From: Sphingomonas melonis
GTDB taxonomy: Bacteria; Pseudomonadota; Alphaproteobacteria; Sphingomonadales; Sphingomonadaceae
Assembly: GCF_013409985.1 (NCBI RefSeq)
Contig: NZ_JACCBY010000004.1
Coordinates: 186,001 to 250,000 of the forward strand
DNA length: 64,000 bases
Direction of reading: 5' to 3'
How positions within the stretch are numbered: the first letter of the stretch is position 1; each line of letters starts with the position of its first letter. The notes beneath the pieces are model-generated. The model ran no database searches and was not told where the DNA came from. It saw nothing but the letters and a program-made list of their open reading frames with translations. A program made the translations under genes and the position numbers. Below, in pieces: positions 50,718 through 58,916 of the stretch.

Positions 50718-51181
50718 GCCGCGCGCCGGAGATGCGGCACGGGGGGCTGCGCGATCAACACGGCGGCCGCGCGCCACAGGGCGCGTTCGGTTGGGCCGTC
50801 GCAGGGCCCGCGCCACAGGACGATGTCGGCCGGCATCTCCGCCTCCTCGCGCAGCGAAAGGATGAGGTCCGCCGAGGTGAAGTCCAGCCCGATCGCGGGA
50901 TCGATCGTGCGCGATGCCGCGGCCCGTGCACGGCCGATCAGTGCGGGCGAACCATCGATGCCCCGCGCCTCGATCGCGGTGAACCCCAGCGTGCGGGCAT
51001 GCTGCACCGCGCGCAGCAGCAGCGATCCCGCGCCGCAATCGGCGTCGACGATGCGCACGGCATGACGCCGCCGCGCCCGCAGCCGTGCCAAGGCCGCGCA
51101 GAGCCTGGGCCAGCGCGGATCGTCCCGCGCCGTCCGCAGGCGCGGCAGCGACGATGCCAGAGACGGCGATGGCGACAGCAT
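50714..51181 (-). CDS. SAM-dependent methyltransferase-like protein
   Basis: 155 residues. RIVDADCGAGSLLLRAVQHA resembles methyltransferase motif I (VxDxGxGxG) with a shifted spacing, followed by an acidic EARGIDGS that would bind the ribose. It is shorter than most class I methyltransferases and lacks a clear substrate domain. ATG 51181 has GAGGATCG upstream. Start of a two-gene unit with the small membrane protein. Confidence 0.6.
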   Translation of the reverse strand: MLSPSPSLASSLPRLRTARDDPRWPRLCAALARLRARRRHAVRIVDADCGAGSLLLRAVQHARTLGFTAIEARGIDGSPALIGRARAAASRTIDPAIGLDFTSADLILSLREEAEMPADIVLWRGPCDGPTERALWRAAAVLIAQPPVPHLRRAA

Positions 51182-51734
51182 GGTGGTCGATCCTCATCAA
51201 CACGGACCCATAATGATCCGCAGCAGGGACCTACGCAGCGGCGCATAGGGTTTCGAGAGCGAAGCCGGACGACGGCATAGTGCCAGCATAAGGATGGCGC
51301 AGCGGTGTTTCCCCGGACGGGTCGGCGGTGTGACGCGGACGGGACCGGCCATGCCAAGCGGTTCCCGCACCCAGGGGGATCGATATTCAAGCTTTGGAGA
51401 CAGCGCGTGCTCCGGTAGAGCGGTGCTATCGTGTGGACGTTCGCTTGAGTCCGCCGCCTACCAATCCCACCCCGTCACCCCGGACGTGTTCCGGGGTCCA
51501 CTCTGCGGCGAGGAGAAAGGCTTGATGGGACACCGTTCCCTCGCGGCCCGGTGGACCTCGGAACAAGTCCGGGGTGACGGGTAAGGTTGGCAGGCGACCG
51601 GCTCGAACGAACGTTGATATGCGGCAGCCCTGCCCTGGCGGTGACGGAATGGGCTGATGTCGACCCGGCCTCGGCTATTGATCGGGATCACCTTTGCCTG
51701 CCAAGGGCCGCATCCGTTTACGAAAAGGGGTACA
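51182..51734. other. 550-bp intergenic region with palindromic repeat
   Basis: No gene is supported. It holds a large inverted repeat (see the separate entry) and the upstream region of the small exported protein. Its location beside a TBDR relic suggests a zone of past rearrangement. Confidence 0.45.
51471..51581. repeat. Long palindromic repeat (GTCACCCCGGA type)
   Basis: CCCGTCACCCCGGACGTGTT with CCGGGGTCCAC (51471-51501) and the complementary GTGGACCTCGGAACAAGTCC with GGGGTGACGGG (51551-51581) form an imperfect 31-bp inverted pair around a 49-bp centre. This is a second dispersed palindrome type, different in sequence from the one at 434-565. Confidence 0.75.
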
Positions 51735-51974
51735 ATGCAGAAGATCGTCCAAGTCGTTTGCGTCGTCGTCATCGCGGCCGCGGTGATGTTCGGCGGCCGC
51801 TGGTACATGTACGTGGCGCGTGCGGAGAGTCCGTATGACGAGGTCGGCATCGCGCTGAACGGCTATGCGCCGGCGCCGATGCGTCGCTGGGGCTGTCACA
51901 CCATGCAGCAGCGCTTCCCCGACAAGCTGCCGCCTTATGGCTGCGCCGCACCCGACGGCCGCAGCTGGATCTGA
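51735..51974 (+). CDS. Small membrane-anchored or exported protein
   Basis: 79 residues. An N-terminal hydrophobic helix (IVQVVCVVVIAAAVMFGG) precedes a short periplasmic part with two Cys (RRWGCHTMQQRF, PPYGCAAPDG), which could form one disulfide. AAAAGGGG precedes ATG 51735. The family is not recognised. Confidence 0.6.
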   Translation: MQKIVQVVCVVVIAAAVMFGGRWYMYVARAESPYDEVGIALNGYAPAPMRRWGCHTMQQRFPDKLPPYGCAAPDGRSWI

Positions 51975-52098
51975 ATACGGGGTCTCGGCGTCGTCGCGGT
52001 GCGCGGCGCTCGACCCGATAGCGGCGATCGCTCCTGTCGGCCCGACCGGGCACCACGACGGTGGCCGGTCGGGGAACGTGCGTTGCGTTCGGGGCACC

Positions 52099-52485
52099 AT
52101 GGCCGCCGTCTTTGCCGCCGCGGCGGGGCTGACCGGCGCAACGCCGGTCGCCGCAGTCCCGGCGGTCGCAGGAATGGCCCGATACGGCGGCGCCGGCAGC
52201 GCCGGACGACGGCGAGGACATCGTCGTGCAGGCGACGCGCACCGGCCGGCGGGTGCAGGACGAACCGATCCGCGTCGAGGTGCTCGACCGTGAGGAGATC
52301 GAGGAGAAATCCTCATGACCCCCCCCGGCAACATTGCGATGCTGGTCAACGAGACGTTGGGAGTGCGGGTGCAGGGGCTCAAGGGCCGCTACACGCAGAT
52401 CCTGGCGCATGGCGTGCCACAATGGCCGCCGCTCGACGGCCGCACGATCATTGACGGAGTGCGCGTCCGCTTCGGTGCGCGCTGA
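52099..52485 (+). pseudogene. TonB-dependent receptor relic (plug region)
   Basis: Pieces of a receptor N-terminus survive in three frames: a signal-like MAAVFAAAAGLTGATPVAA from 52099, then DDGEDIVVQATRTGRRVQDEP and RVEVLDREEIEEKSS (TonB box and plug start) up to 52318. After a small shift at CATGACCCCCCCC, MTPPGNIAMLVNETLGVRVQG follows, then LKGRYTQILAHG ending at 52485. An internal deletion removes the next plug segment and the barrel is absent. It lies directly upstream of the intact TBDR, so it may be the remains of a tandem receptor. Confidence 0.7.
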
Positions 52486-52569
52486 TCGACCGTCTTATCC
52501 GCGTCATCGAAATGTCGCTTGGTCTTCATGCAGATACCCCATCGCCTGCCGCACAAACGGGGGATCATC

Positions 52570-54900
52570 ATGACAAAGCGCGTTTCGCTCGCCGCCATTC
52601 TACTTGCCACGACCACCCTCTCCGCCGCGCCGGCGCTCGCTCAGGTGTCGGTTCAGGACGCGACATCGCCCGCCGCGGAGCAGGACGCGACCGCCGGCGA
52701 CATCCTCGTCACCGCGCAGAAGATCGAGCAGCGCGCGGTCGACGTGCCGATCACCATTTCGGCGGTCACCGGCGAGCGGATCACCCAGCTGGGCGTCGGC
52801 GATCTGGACGAGCTGTCGAGCTATATCCCCGGCCTCAACGTGCAGGAGCAGAGCGCCAACAATCCCGGCATCGTCATCCGCGGCATCACGTCGGATTCCG
52901 GCTCGGCTCAGCAGGGGCCGCGCGTCACGCTTTACTATAACGGCGTCGATATCTCGCGCTCGCGCGGCTCGTATCAGGCGATCTACGACCTCGAACGCGT
53001 CGAGGTGATCAAGGGGCCGCAGGCGACACTGTTCGGCACCGCATCGGCGGTCGGCGCGATCAGCATGACCTCGGCGCGCCCGCGCAAGGGCTTCTCGGCC
53101 GCGCTGACCGGCGGCTACGGCAATTACGACGCGACGATCCTGTCCGGCTTCGTCAATGCCGGCAGCGACACGCTCGCCGGCCGTATCGCCTTCGAATGGA
53201 AGACGCGCGACGGCTATGTCGAGAATCTCGCACCGAGCCAGAAGAAGGACCTCTACGCACAGGATCAGCTGGGCGTGCGTACCTCGCTGCGCTGGACGCC
53301 GACAGACGCGCTCACCGTCGACCTGATCGGCACGTACGACCGGCAGCGCAACGGCGGCACGCCGTTCATCTCGCGGGCGTTGCCGACCGCGGACGGGCCG
53401 GGCAATCCCTTCGGCCGCGCCAATCTGGGCGGATCGCCGTTGTCGCGCGAGGTGTTCGGCAAGGACCAGCTCGGGCTCGACCGCGACGTGTATGACGTCA
53501 ATCTCACCGCCGCCTATGCGATCACGCCCGATCTTACCTTCACCACCGTCAACGGCTATCGCGAGTTCGACAGCCTCGAGGTGTTCGACGCCGACGGCTC
53601 GGCGGCCTGGTACCTCGAGTTCGCCGAACATGCGAAGGGTTGGCAGGCGAGCCACGAGGGCCGGTTCAGCTATGCCGATCCGCATTGGCGCGCCGCATTC
53701 GGGTGGAACGCCTTCTTCGAACGCAATCGCCAGACCGTCCCCTTCTCAACCGAGGAGGGCACGTTCATCCAGTGCGCGCGGCGCGTCGTGCCCGGCCTGC
53801 CCTGTATCGATGCCGCCGGCGTCGTCCAGGCGGCGCAGGCGACCGCGCTGCTGACGCGCGGCGCCCGGACGCAGATCCCCTACCAGTCCGTATTCGAGAA
53901 TCAGGGCCGCAACGACAGCTATTCGGTCTTCGCCGACACCACCTGGATCCCCGTGCCCGCGCTGGAACTGACCGCCGGCGTGCGGGCACTGATCGAGCAG
54001 CGCCGGTCCGGCTATGTCGCGACGGTGCCGCGCCCGCTGCTCATCCCGACCGCACTCTCGCTCATACCCGGCCAGGTCGACACCGGCGGACGGACGTTCG
54101 AGGCGGTGCGCAGCTTCGCCGCAGTGCTGCCCCGCTTCAATGCGCTGTTGCGCCTGTCCGATCGGATCAACGCCTTCGCGACGATCTCCAAGGGCCGGCG
54201 CTCGCCGGTCGTCCAGCTGTCCGCGGCGCAGGCCGGCGGTGTCGCGGTGCCGAACCTGCAGCTCGTTCCCGAAGAGCGGGTCTGGAACTATGAAGCAGGG
54301 CTCAAGGCCGCGCAGGGCGTGGTGTCCGGGTCGGTCGGCGTCTATTACCAGAAGTACACTGGCTTCCAGGTCAGCGTGGTGGGCGCGGACGGCGTCGCCC
54401 GCACGCAGAGCGCGGGCAGCGCGAGCAACCTCGGTTTCGAGGGCGAGCTCAACATCCGGCCGGCGCGCTGGATCAACCTGTTCGGCAACGTCGGCTATAT
54501 CGATGGCGGCATCGATCGCGACAACAGCTTCGCTCCGGCCTTCTCGGGCGCGCGCTTCCGCCTGCAACCGGAATGGCAGGCGGCGGCGGGCCTGACGCTG
54601 GACGTGCCGCTGGGTGGCGGGGTCCGCGCCTTCGCGACGCCGAGCATCACCTACCGCAGCCGCATCTTCTTCGAACTGCCGAACAGCCCCGAAATCTCGC
54701 AGGACGCGGTGACGCTGGTCAACGCCCGCGCCGGCGTCAGCGTCGCGGACGGCAGGTACGAGCTTGCCGGCTTCATCCGCAACGCCTTCAACCGCCGCTA
54801 CCTGCTCGACGCCGGCAACACCGGCGGCGGCTTCGGCATCCCGACCTTCATCCCGGCGGAGCCCCGCTTCTATGGCATTCAGGTCACCGGGCGATTCTGA
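52570..54900 (+). CDS. TonB-dependent receptor
   Basis: 776 residues. The signal peptide (LAAILLATTTLSAAPALA) is followed by TonB box/plug GDILVTAQKIEQRAVDVPITISAVTGE, LSSYIPGLNVQEQSANNPGIVIRGI and VEVIKGPQATLFGTASAVGAI. A barrel of strand pairs follows (FSAALTGGYGNYDATILSGF, NDSYSVFADTTWIPVPALELTAGVR), closing with FYGIQVTGRF. This is the iron-siderophore-like or oligosaccharide receptor type abundant in sphingomonads. It converges on the amidase operon, 37 bp apart. The substrate cannot be told from sequence alone. Confidence 0.88.
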   Translation: MTKRVSLAAILLATTTLSAAPALAQVSVQDATSPAAEQDATAGDILVTAQKIEQRAVDVPITISAVTGERITQLGVGDLDELSSYIPGLNVQEQSANNPGIVIRGITSDSGSAQQGPRVTLYYNGVDISRSRGSYQAIYDLERVEVIKGPQATLFGTASAVGAISMTSARPRKGFSAALTGGYGNYDATILSGFVNAGSDTLAGRIAFEWKTRDGYVENLAPSQKKDLYAQDQLGVRTSLRWTPTDALTVDLIGTYDRQRNGGTPFISRALPTADGPGNPFGRANLGGSPLSREVFGKDQLGLDRDVYDVNLTAAYAITPDLTFTTVNGYREFDSLEVFDADGSAAWYLEFAEHAKGWQASHEGRFSYADPHWRAAFGWNAFFERNRQTVPFSTEEGTFIQCARRVVPGLPCIDAAGVVQAAQATALLTRGARTQIPYQSVFENQGRNDSYSVFADTTWIPVPALELTAGVRALIEQRRSGYVATVPRPLLIPTALSLIPGQVDTGGRTFEAVRSFAAVLPRFNALLRLSDRINAFATISKGRRSPVVQLSAAQAGGVAVPNLQLVPEERVWNYEAGLKAAQGVVSGSVGVYYQKYTGFQVSVVGADGVARTQSAGSASNLGFEGELNIRPARWINLFGNVGYIDGGIDRDNSFAPAFSGARFRLQPEWQAAAGLTLDVPLGGGVRAFATPSITYRSRIFFELPNSPEISQDAVTLVNARAGVSVADGRYELAGFIRNAFNRRYLLDAGNTGGGFGIPTFIPAEPRFYGIQVTGRF

Positions 54901-54937
54901 TCGAGGGAGTGGACGCCGCCATCGGCAGGACGGTCGA

Positions 54938-56446
54938 TCACGCCACCCAGACGCCCGGGTGGCGGCTCGCCCAAGGCTGAGCCTCTTCCAGGGCAAAGGC
55001 GAGTTCCAGCAGCGTGCGCTCGCCGCCGAGCGGCCCAGCGAACTGCATGCCGACCGGCATCCCGTCAGCGGTCCAGTGCAAAGGCAAGCTGATCGCCGGG
55101 CCGCCGGTGGCGTTCTGGATCATGGTGTAATCGGCATAGGCTTTCAGCTTATCCGACAGCGCGAGAATGGGCAGCGCGCCGGTGATCGATCCGATCGGCA
55201 CCGGTGGCGTCAGCAGAACGGGTGACAGCAGCACGTCGAAATGATCGAACCAGCCGAAATAGCTGCGTGACACGGCGGCCACCCGTGCCATCGCCGCCTC
55301 GGTGACCACCGCCGGCACCATCTCTCCTGCGGACGCGATCGCCAGCGATGCCGGTTCGACCAACTCGGGAACGCGGCGGGGATCGACGCCAAGATCGGCG
55401 ATCAGCCGCTTCTTGATCGCCGCCGCTTCCGCTGCGTAGAGCAAGGAAAAATCATCGAGGAACGCCGGGCCATCGAACGGCCATCGGCTGGGCTCGACGG
55501 TGTGGCCCATCGCCTCGAGCCGCGTTGCGCTCGCCGCCAGTCCCGCCGCAACCTCGGGCGAGGGCGACGTGCCGCTCAGGCCCGAGGCGACGAGGCCGAT
55601 GCGGAGACACCGGTTGCTGGACTGCGTCACGCGCCCCACTGGCGGCAGAACGGCATGCGCTCCACGCCGTTCGGCGATCGCCAGGTAATTGGCCGTGTCG
55701 CGCACCGTCCGGGTCAGACACAGCGGCTCGACCAGGTCGAACGCCACTGCCGGTGCATCCTTGACCACCCGTCCCCGCGACGGCTTGAGTCCAACCAGCC
55801 CGCAGTTGCTCGCAGGGATGCGGATGGAGCCGGCACCATCGACGGCATGGGCCAAAGGCAAGATGCCCGCCGCGACCGCCGCCGCCGCTCCACCCGACGA
55901 TCCGCCCGGCGTATGACCGAGGGACCAGGGGTTGCGCGTGGCCCCGTAAGCCATGGTCTCGGTCGTCGGCAGCGCGCCGAATTCGCTCATCGTCGTGCGG
56001 GCCACCACATTGAAGCCGGCCCGCTTCACCAGCGCCGCCACTGGCCCGTCGCGATCGGCCACAGGCATCACCCGATCAAGCCGCGATCCGAAGTGGAACC
56101 GGTGACCCGCGAGCGGCTCCTCGTCCTTCATCACGATCGGCACGCCCGCGAACGGCGCAGACCGATCGAGCCGCCGCAGCGCCGTGCGCGCTTCGTCCAC
56201 CATCACTTCGCTGAAACAGTTGAGCTGCGCACCCGCCGCCCGCATCCGGGCAGCAGCGGCGTCAAGCGCCTCGGCGGCACTCAATTTGCCTTGCCGGATC
56301 GCCGCCGCGATGCCGGTCGCGTCGAGGTTCGACAGCGCATCGGTCGCGCGCGCCGGCGCGGCGGCGGCCAGCACGGCCGTTGCTGCGGCGCCCTTCAGCA
56401 CCGCGCGGCGTCCGTATCGGACCGGCTGGTTCTCGCAATTCAGCAT
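54938..56446 (-). CDS. Tat-exported amidase-signature hydrolase
   Basis: 502 residues. A twin-arginine signal ([23 protein letters not shown]) indicates export of the folded protein. The amidase-signature Ser-cisSer-Lys triad is present: Lys in [11 protein letters not shown], Ser in [17 protein letters not shown], and Ser in [23 protein letters not shown]. These enzymes hydrolyse carboxylic amides. The start is ATG 56446 with AAGGAACT upstream. It ends a long minus-strand run that begins at the phospholipase, and is 36 bp after the DUF2147 gene. Substrate unknown. Confidence 0.87.
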   Translation of the reverse strand: MLNCENQPVRYGRRAVLKGAAATAVLAAAAPARATDALSNLDATGIAAAIRQGKLSAAEALDAAAARMRAAGAQLNCFSEVMVDEARTALRRLDRSAPFAGVPIVMKDEEPLAGHRFHFGSRLDRVMPVADRDGPVAALVKRAGFNVVARTTMSEFGALPTTETMAYGATRNPWSLGHTPGGSSGGAAAAVAAGILPLAHAVDGAGSIRIPASNCGLVGLKPSRGRVVKDAPAVAFDLVEPLCLTRTVRDTANYLAIAERRGAHAVLPPVGRVTQSSNRCLRIGLVASGLSGTSPSPEVAAGLAASATRLEAMGHTVEPSRWPFDGPAFLDDFSLLYAAEAAAIKKRLIADLGVDPRRVPELVEPASLAIASAGEMVPAVVTEAAMARVAAVSRSYFGWFDHFDVLLSPVLLTPPVPIGSITGALPILALSDKLKAYADYTMIQNATGGPAISLPLHWTADGMPVGMQFAGPLGGERTLLELAFALEEAQPWASRHPGVWVA

Positions 56447-56482
56447 CGATAGTTCCTTGCCCACAGAATGTGACGCGATCAG

Positions 56483-56944
56483 TCATCGCTGGCGATGCCA
56501 GCGCTGCACGGTACAGAGGATCGCAGCGAGGCAGGCTTTCACCTCGAGCGTCCCGTCAGCGCGCGGAGTCAGCGTTGCCGCAGGTGCGCTGCGCCCGCTC
56601 AACGGATCATAGACAGGACCGGCACGCCACACGCCGCGTTCACTGCGGATGTGGTCCAGCACCACCAATCCCTCGACCCGGCGTTCCCGCAGCACCGGGT
56701 CAGCATTATGGGTGTCGCGTTGGTCAGGGTTGGCGCTCAGCCGCCCCCCACCGACGACGCGTCCGCACAGCTCGCGGCCGCAGCGATCGATAGTCACCAC
56801 CCCGTCGTCCCGGTCGGTCTGCCATCGGCCGGCGACATCCGTCGGACGGTCCGCCTGTGCCATCGCCGGTCCGCAGCACAGTGTCAGCACGACACCCCAT
56901 GCGAGCGCGATACTCCGCCTCGCCTGAAGATCGACGCGGCTCAT
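56483..56944 (-). CDS. DUF2147 family periplasmic protein
   Basis: 153 residues with a signal peptide (IALAWGVVLTLCCGPAMA). The small beta-barrel family pattern is clear: VAGRWQTDRDDGVVTIDRCGRELCGRVVGG, then a short loop with EGLVVLDH and WRAGPVYDPLSGR, ending in a Cys pair (KACLAAILCTVQRW). DUF2147 proteins are lipocalin-like and may bind small hydrophobic ligands. The ATG overlaps the fatty-acid hydroxylase stop (ATGA). Confidence 0.8.
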   Translation of the reverse strand: MSRVDLQARRSIALAWGVVLTLCCGPAMAQADRPTDVAGRWQTDRDDGVVTIDRCGRELCGRVVGGGRLSANPDQRDTHNADPVLRERRVEGLVVLDHIRSERGVWRAGPVYDPLSGRSAPAATLTPRADGTLEVKACLAAILCTVQRWHRQR

Positions 56945-57771
56945 ATAGGCTCTGCTCGCTGTCGCGTGACGCCAGCATTGGTCGCAAAGCATCGATGATA
57001 GTCACGATGCTCGGTGCCCATCCACCGGTCCCACCATGTGAAATACAGGCCGTAGTTACAGGTCACCTTTTGGTGATGCAGATCGTGATGCGTTGCCGTC
57101 GTCATCCAGTCGATCAACGGCCGGCCGTCACGACGCGCCGGCGAGATTTCATAGCCGGCATGGCCGATGACGTTGCGGGCGATCTGGTGAAGCATGAATA
57201 TGCCGATGACTGTCCACGGGGTCGGGACCAGCACCATCCACAGGGGTACGAACGCGGCCATGAGCACCGCCTCGGCGATGTCGAAACTATAGGCGGTGAA
57301 CGGCGTCGGATTGCGACTGCGATGATGCCGCATATGGCATTTCCGGAACAGGCGCCGGTGGTGGATCAGCCGGTGCACCCAGTAGAAATAGGCGTCGTGC
57401 ACCAGAATGATGAGCAACAGGCTCGCGGCGAACCAGAATGGTCCCCAACGCGCCGCGATCTGCGGACCGGGGACGTACCCCGCCTTCTCCGCCGCCTCCA
57501 GCGCCGCGTAAATTACGGAGAAGACGAACACGGACCGGATGGAGACCAGGATTTCGGTGCGGATCTGCGCCGCGGCGACATCCTTCGCCTGGATCTTCCG
57601 TGACTGCATACGCTGCTTCAGCAGTGCGAAGAACAGCCAGACCCCGCAGGAAAAGGCTGCGTAGCGCAGGAATATGGACGTGAAGACATGGAACCAGCGT
57701 GCCTCGATTTGGTGGATCAGCACGGCGCGCCCCGCTAGGCCCGCGGTCATTGCCATCGGCGTAAACATCAC
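56941..57771 (-). CDS. Fatty-acid hydroxylase/sterol desaturase-family membrane enzyme
   Basis: 276 residues, four to five membrane helices and the full His-box set for a di-iron site: HDAYFYWVHR, HHRRLFRKCHMRHH, HQIARNVIGH and HHDLHH. These enzymes hydroxylate or desaturate lipids in the membrane using O2. It lies 1 bp after the membrane AraC gene and overlaps DUF2147, so it is part of the same transcript. A lipid substrate fits the phospholipase neighbour upstream. Confidence 0.88.
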   Translation of the reverse strand: MMFTPMAMTAGLAGRAVLIHQIEARWFHVFTSIFLRYAAFSCGVWLFFALLKQRMQSRKIQAKDVAAAQIRTEILVSIRSVFVFSVIYAALEAAEKAGYVPGPQIAARWGPFWFAASLLLIILVHDAYFYWVHRLIHHRRLFRKCHMRHHRSRNPTPFTAYSFDIAEAVLMAAFVPLWMVLVPTPWTVIGIFMLHQIARNVIGHAGYEISPARRDGRPLIDWMTTATHHDLHHQKVTCNYGLYFTWWDRWMGTEHRDYHRCFATNAGVTRQRAEPI

Positions 57772-57772
57772 A

Positions 57773-58906
57773 TCAGATTCCGTCGATTAAACCGGGCGCT
57801 CGGCTAGGTCCGGTGCTGGCGGGCGTCTCGCCGGATTTCGAAATCGCCGAGGGTTGGGACAATCGGCCAGTGTTTTCGCGGGCGCAGATGGCGGCATTTG
57901 CGTTCGAGCGGCGCCATTGCGTCGGCGTGACGCCGGTCGCCGTCTTGAAGGCGCGGTTGAACGGTCCCAGCGAGCCAAATCCCAGATCGTAGGCGACTGC
58001 AGATATCGGCATGCGCTCATGGTCGGGATCGACAAGGATGGCTTTCGCTGCGGCGATCCGTCGCTCGTTGATGAAGGCGGTGAAATTGCGAAACCCCAGT
58101 ACGCCGTTGACGATCTGGCGCAGACGATGCTCCGGCATACCGGCGGCCTGGGCGAGTGCGCCGATGGTCAGCCCTTCGCGGCGCCAGATTTGATCGACAT
58201 CCATCAGGTGCAGGACGCGCGCGAGGTGCGCCTCCTCGCCCTCCGCCGATGCGGGCGTGAGGGAGGCGGCCGGCTGACCACGGCCGAAGATGTCGGGTCG
58301 CGCATCGAGGAAGATGACGCAGCCGGCGACACCGACGATCGCCAGAGTCGCACCCGCGATCAGCCGCAATCCGCCACCGCCACTGGCGACCCCGCCGACG
58401 AGCGCGAGCAGGCACAGGAGCAAGATGTACAATGCGACGGCGGAGAGAAACGGCCCGCGCAGGTTGCGCCGTGTCTCGACCATATCCTCACGCCAGCCGC
58501 TCACGACGACGCCAAGCGCATGGCCGGTCAGTCCCGTTTCCAAGAGCGCGCGAACAGGAACCAGCGCCGGCATGTCCTGCGCCGCGATGCCGAGGGAGGT
58601 CAGGGTGGCGTAGGGCAGGAAGCGCAACCAGGAGAGGCGGCGGTCATCAAACAGGACCACGGCGAACAGCCAGAACAGGCCGGGCGCCCCCAGACCGAGC
58701 AGACGCAATGCGGGTCCAAACGGCCCGAATGCCGCGAGCAGCATCGGCGCCGCCGCGATCGTATAGGCCGCTGCGCTCACCACGAAGAGCAAGGCGGCGT
58801 AGCGCGCGGACGCCAGGCCGTCCGCCTTCCACGCCCCGGCGCCGAGCGCGCATAAGGCGCCGACCGCGATGCCGCGCGCCAGCACCTCGAGCAGCAGCGC
58901 GTGCAT
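57773..58906 (-). CDS. Membrane-bound AraC-type regulator
   Basis: 377 residues. Seven N-terminal hydrophobic helices (ALLFVVSAAAYTIAAAPMLLAA, GLFWLFAVVLF, FLSAVALYILLLCLLALVGG, IAGATLAIVGVAGCVIFL) carry a 7TM-type sensor. The C-terminus has an AraC HTH pair: TIGALAQAAGMPEHRLRQIVNGVLG and ISAVAYDLGFGSLGPFNRAFKTATGVTPTQWRR. A membrane-tethered transcription factor, probably of its own operon. The start is ATG 58906, 10 bp after GH92. Confidence 0.87.
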   Translation of the reverse strand: MHALLLEVLARGIAVGALCALGAGAWKADGLASARYAALLFVVSAAAYTIAAAPMLLAAFGPFGPALRLLGLGAPGLFWLFAVVLFDDRRLSWLRFLPYATLTSLGIAAQDMPALVPVRALLETGLTGHALGVVVSGWREDMVETRRNLRGPFLSAVALYILLLCLLALVGGVASGGGGLRLIAGATLAIVGVAGCVIFLDARPDIFGRGQPAASLTPASAEGEEAHLARVLHLMDVDQIWRREGLTIGALAQAAGMPEHRLRQIVNGVLGFRNFTAFINERRIAAAKAILVDPDHERMPISAVAYDLGFGSLGPFNRAFKTATGVTPTQWRRSNANAAICARENTGRLSQPSAISKSGETPASTGPSRAPGLIDGI

Positions 58907-58916
58907 AGCGGCGGGC

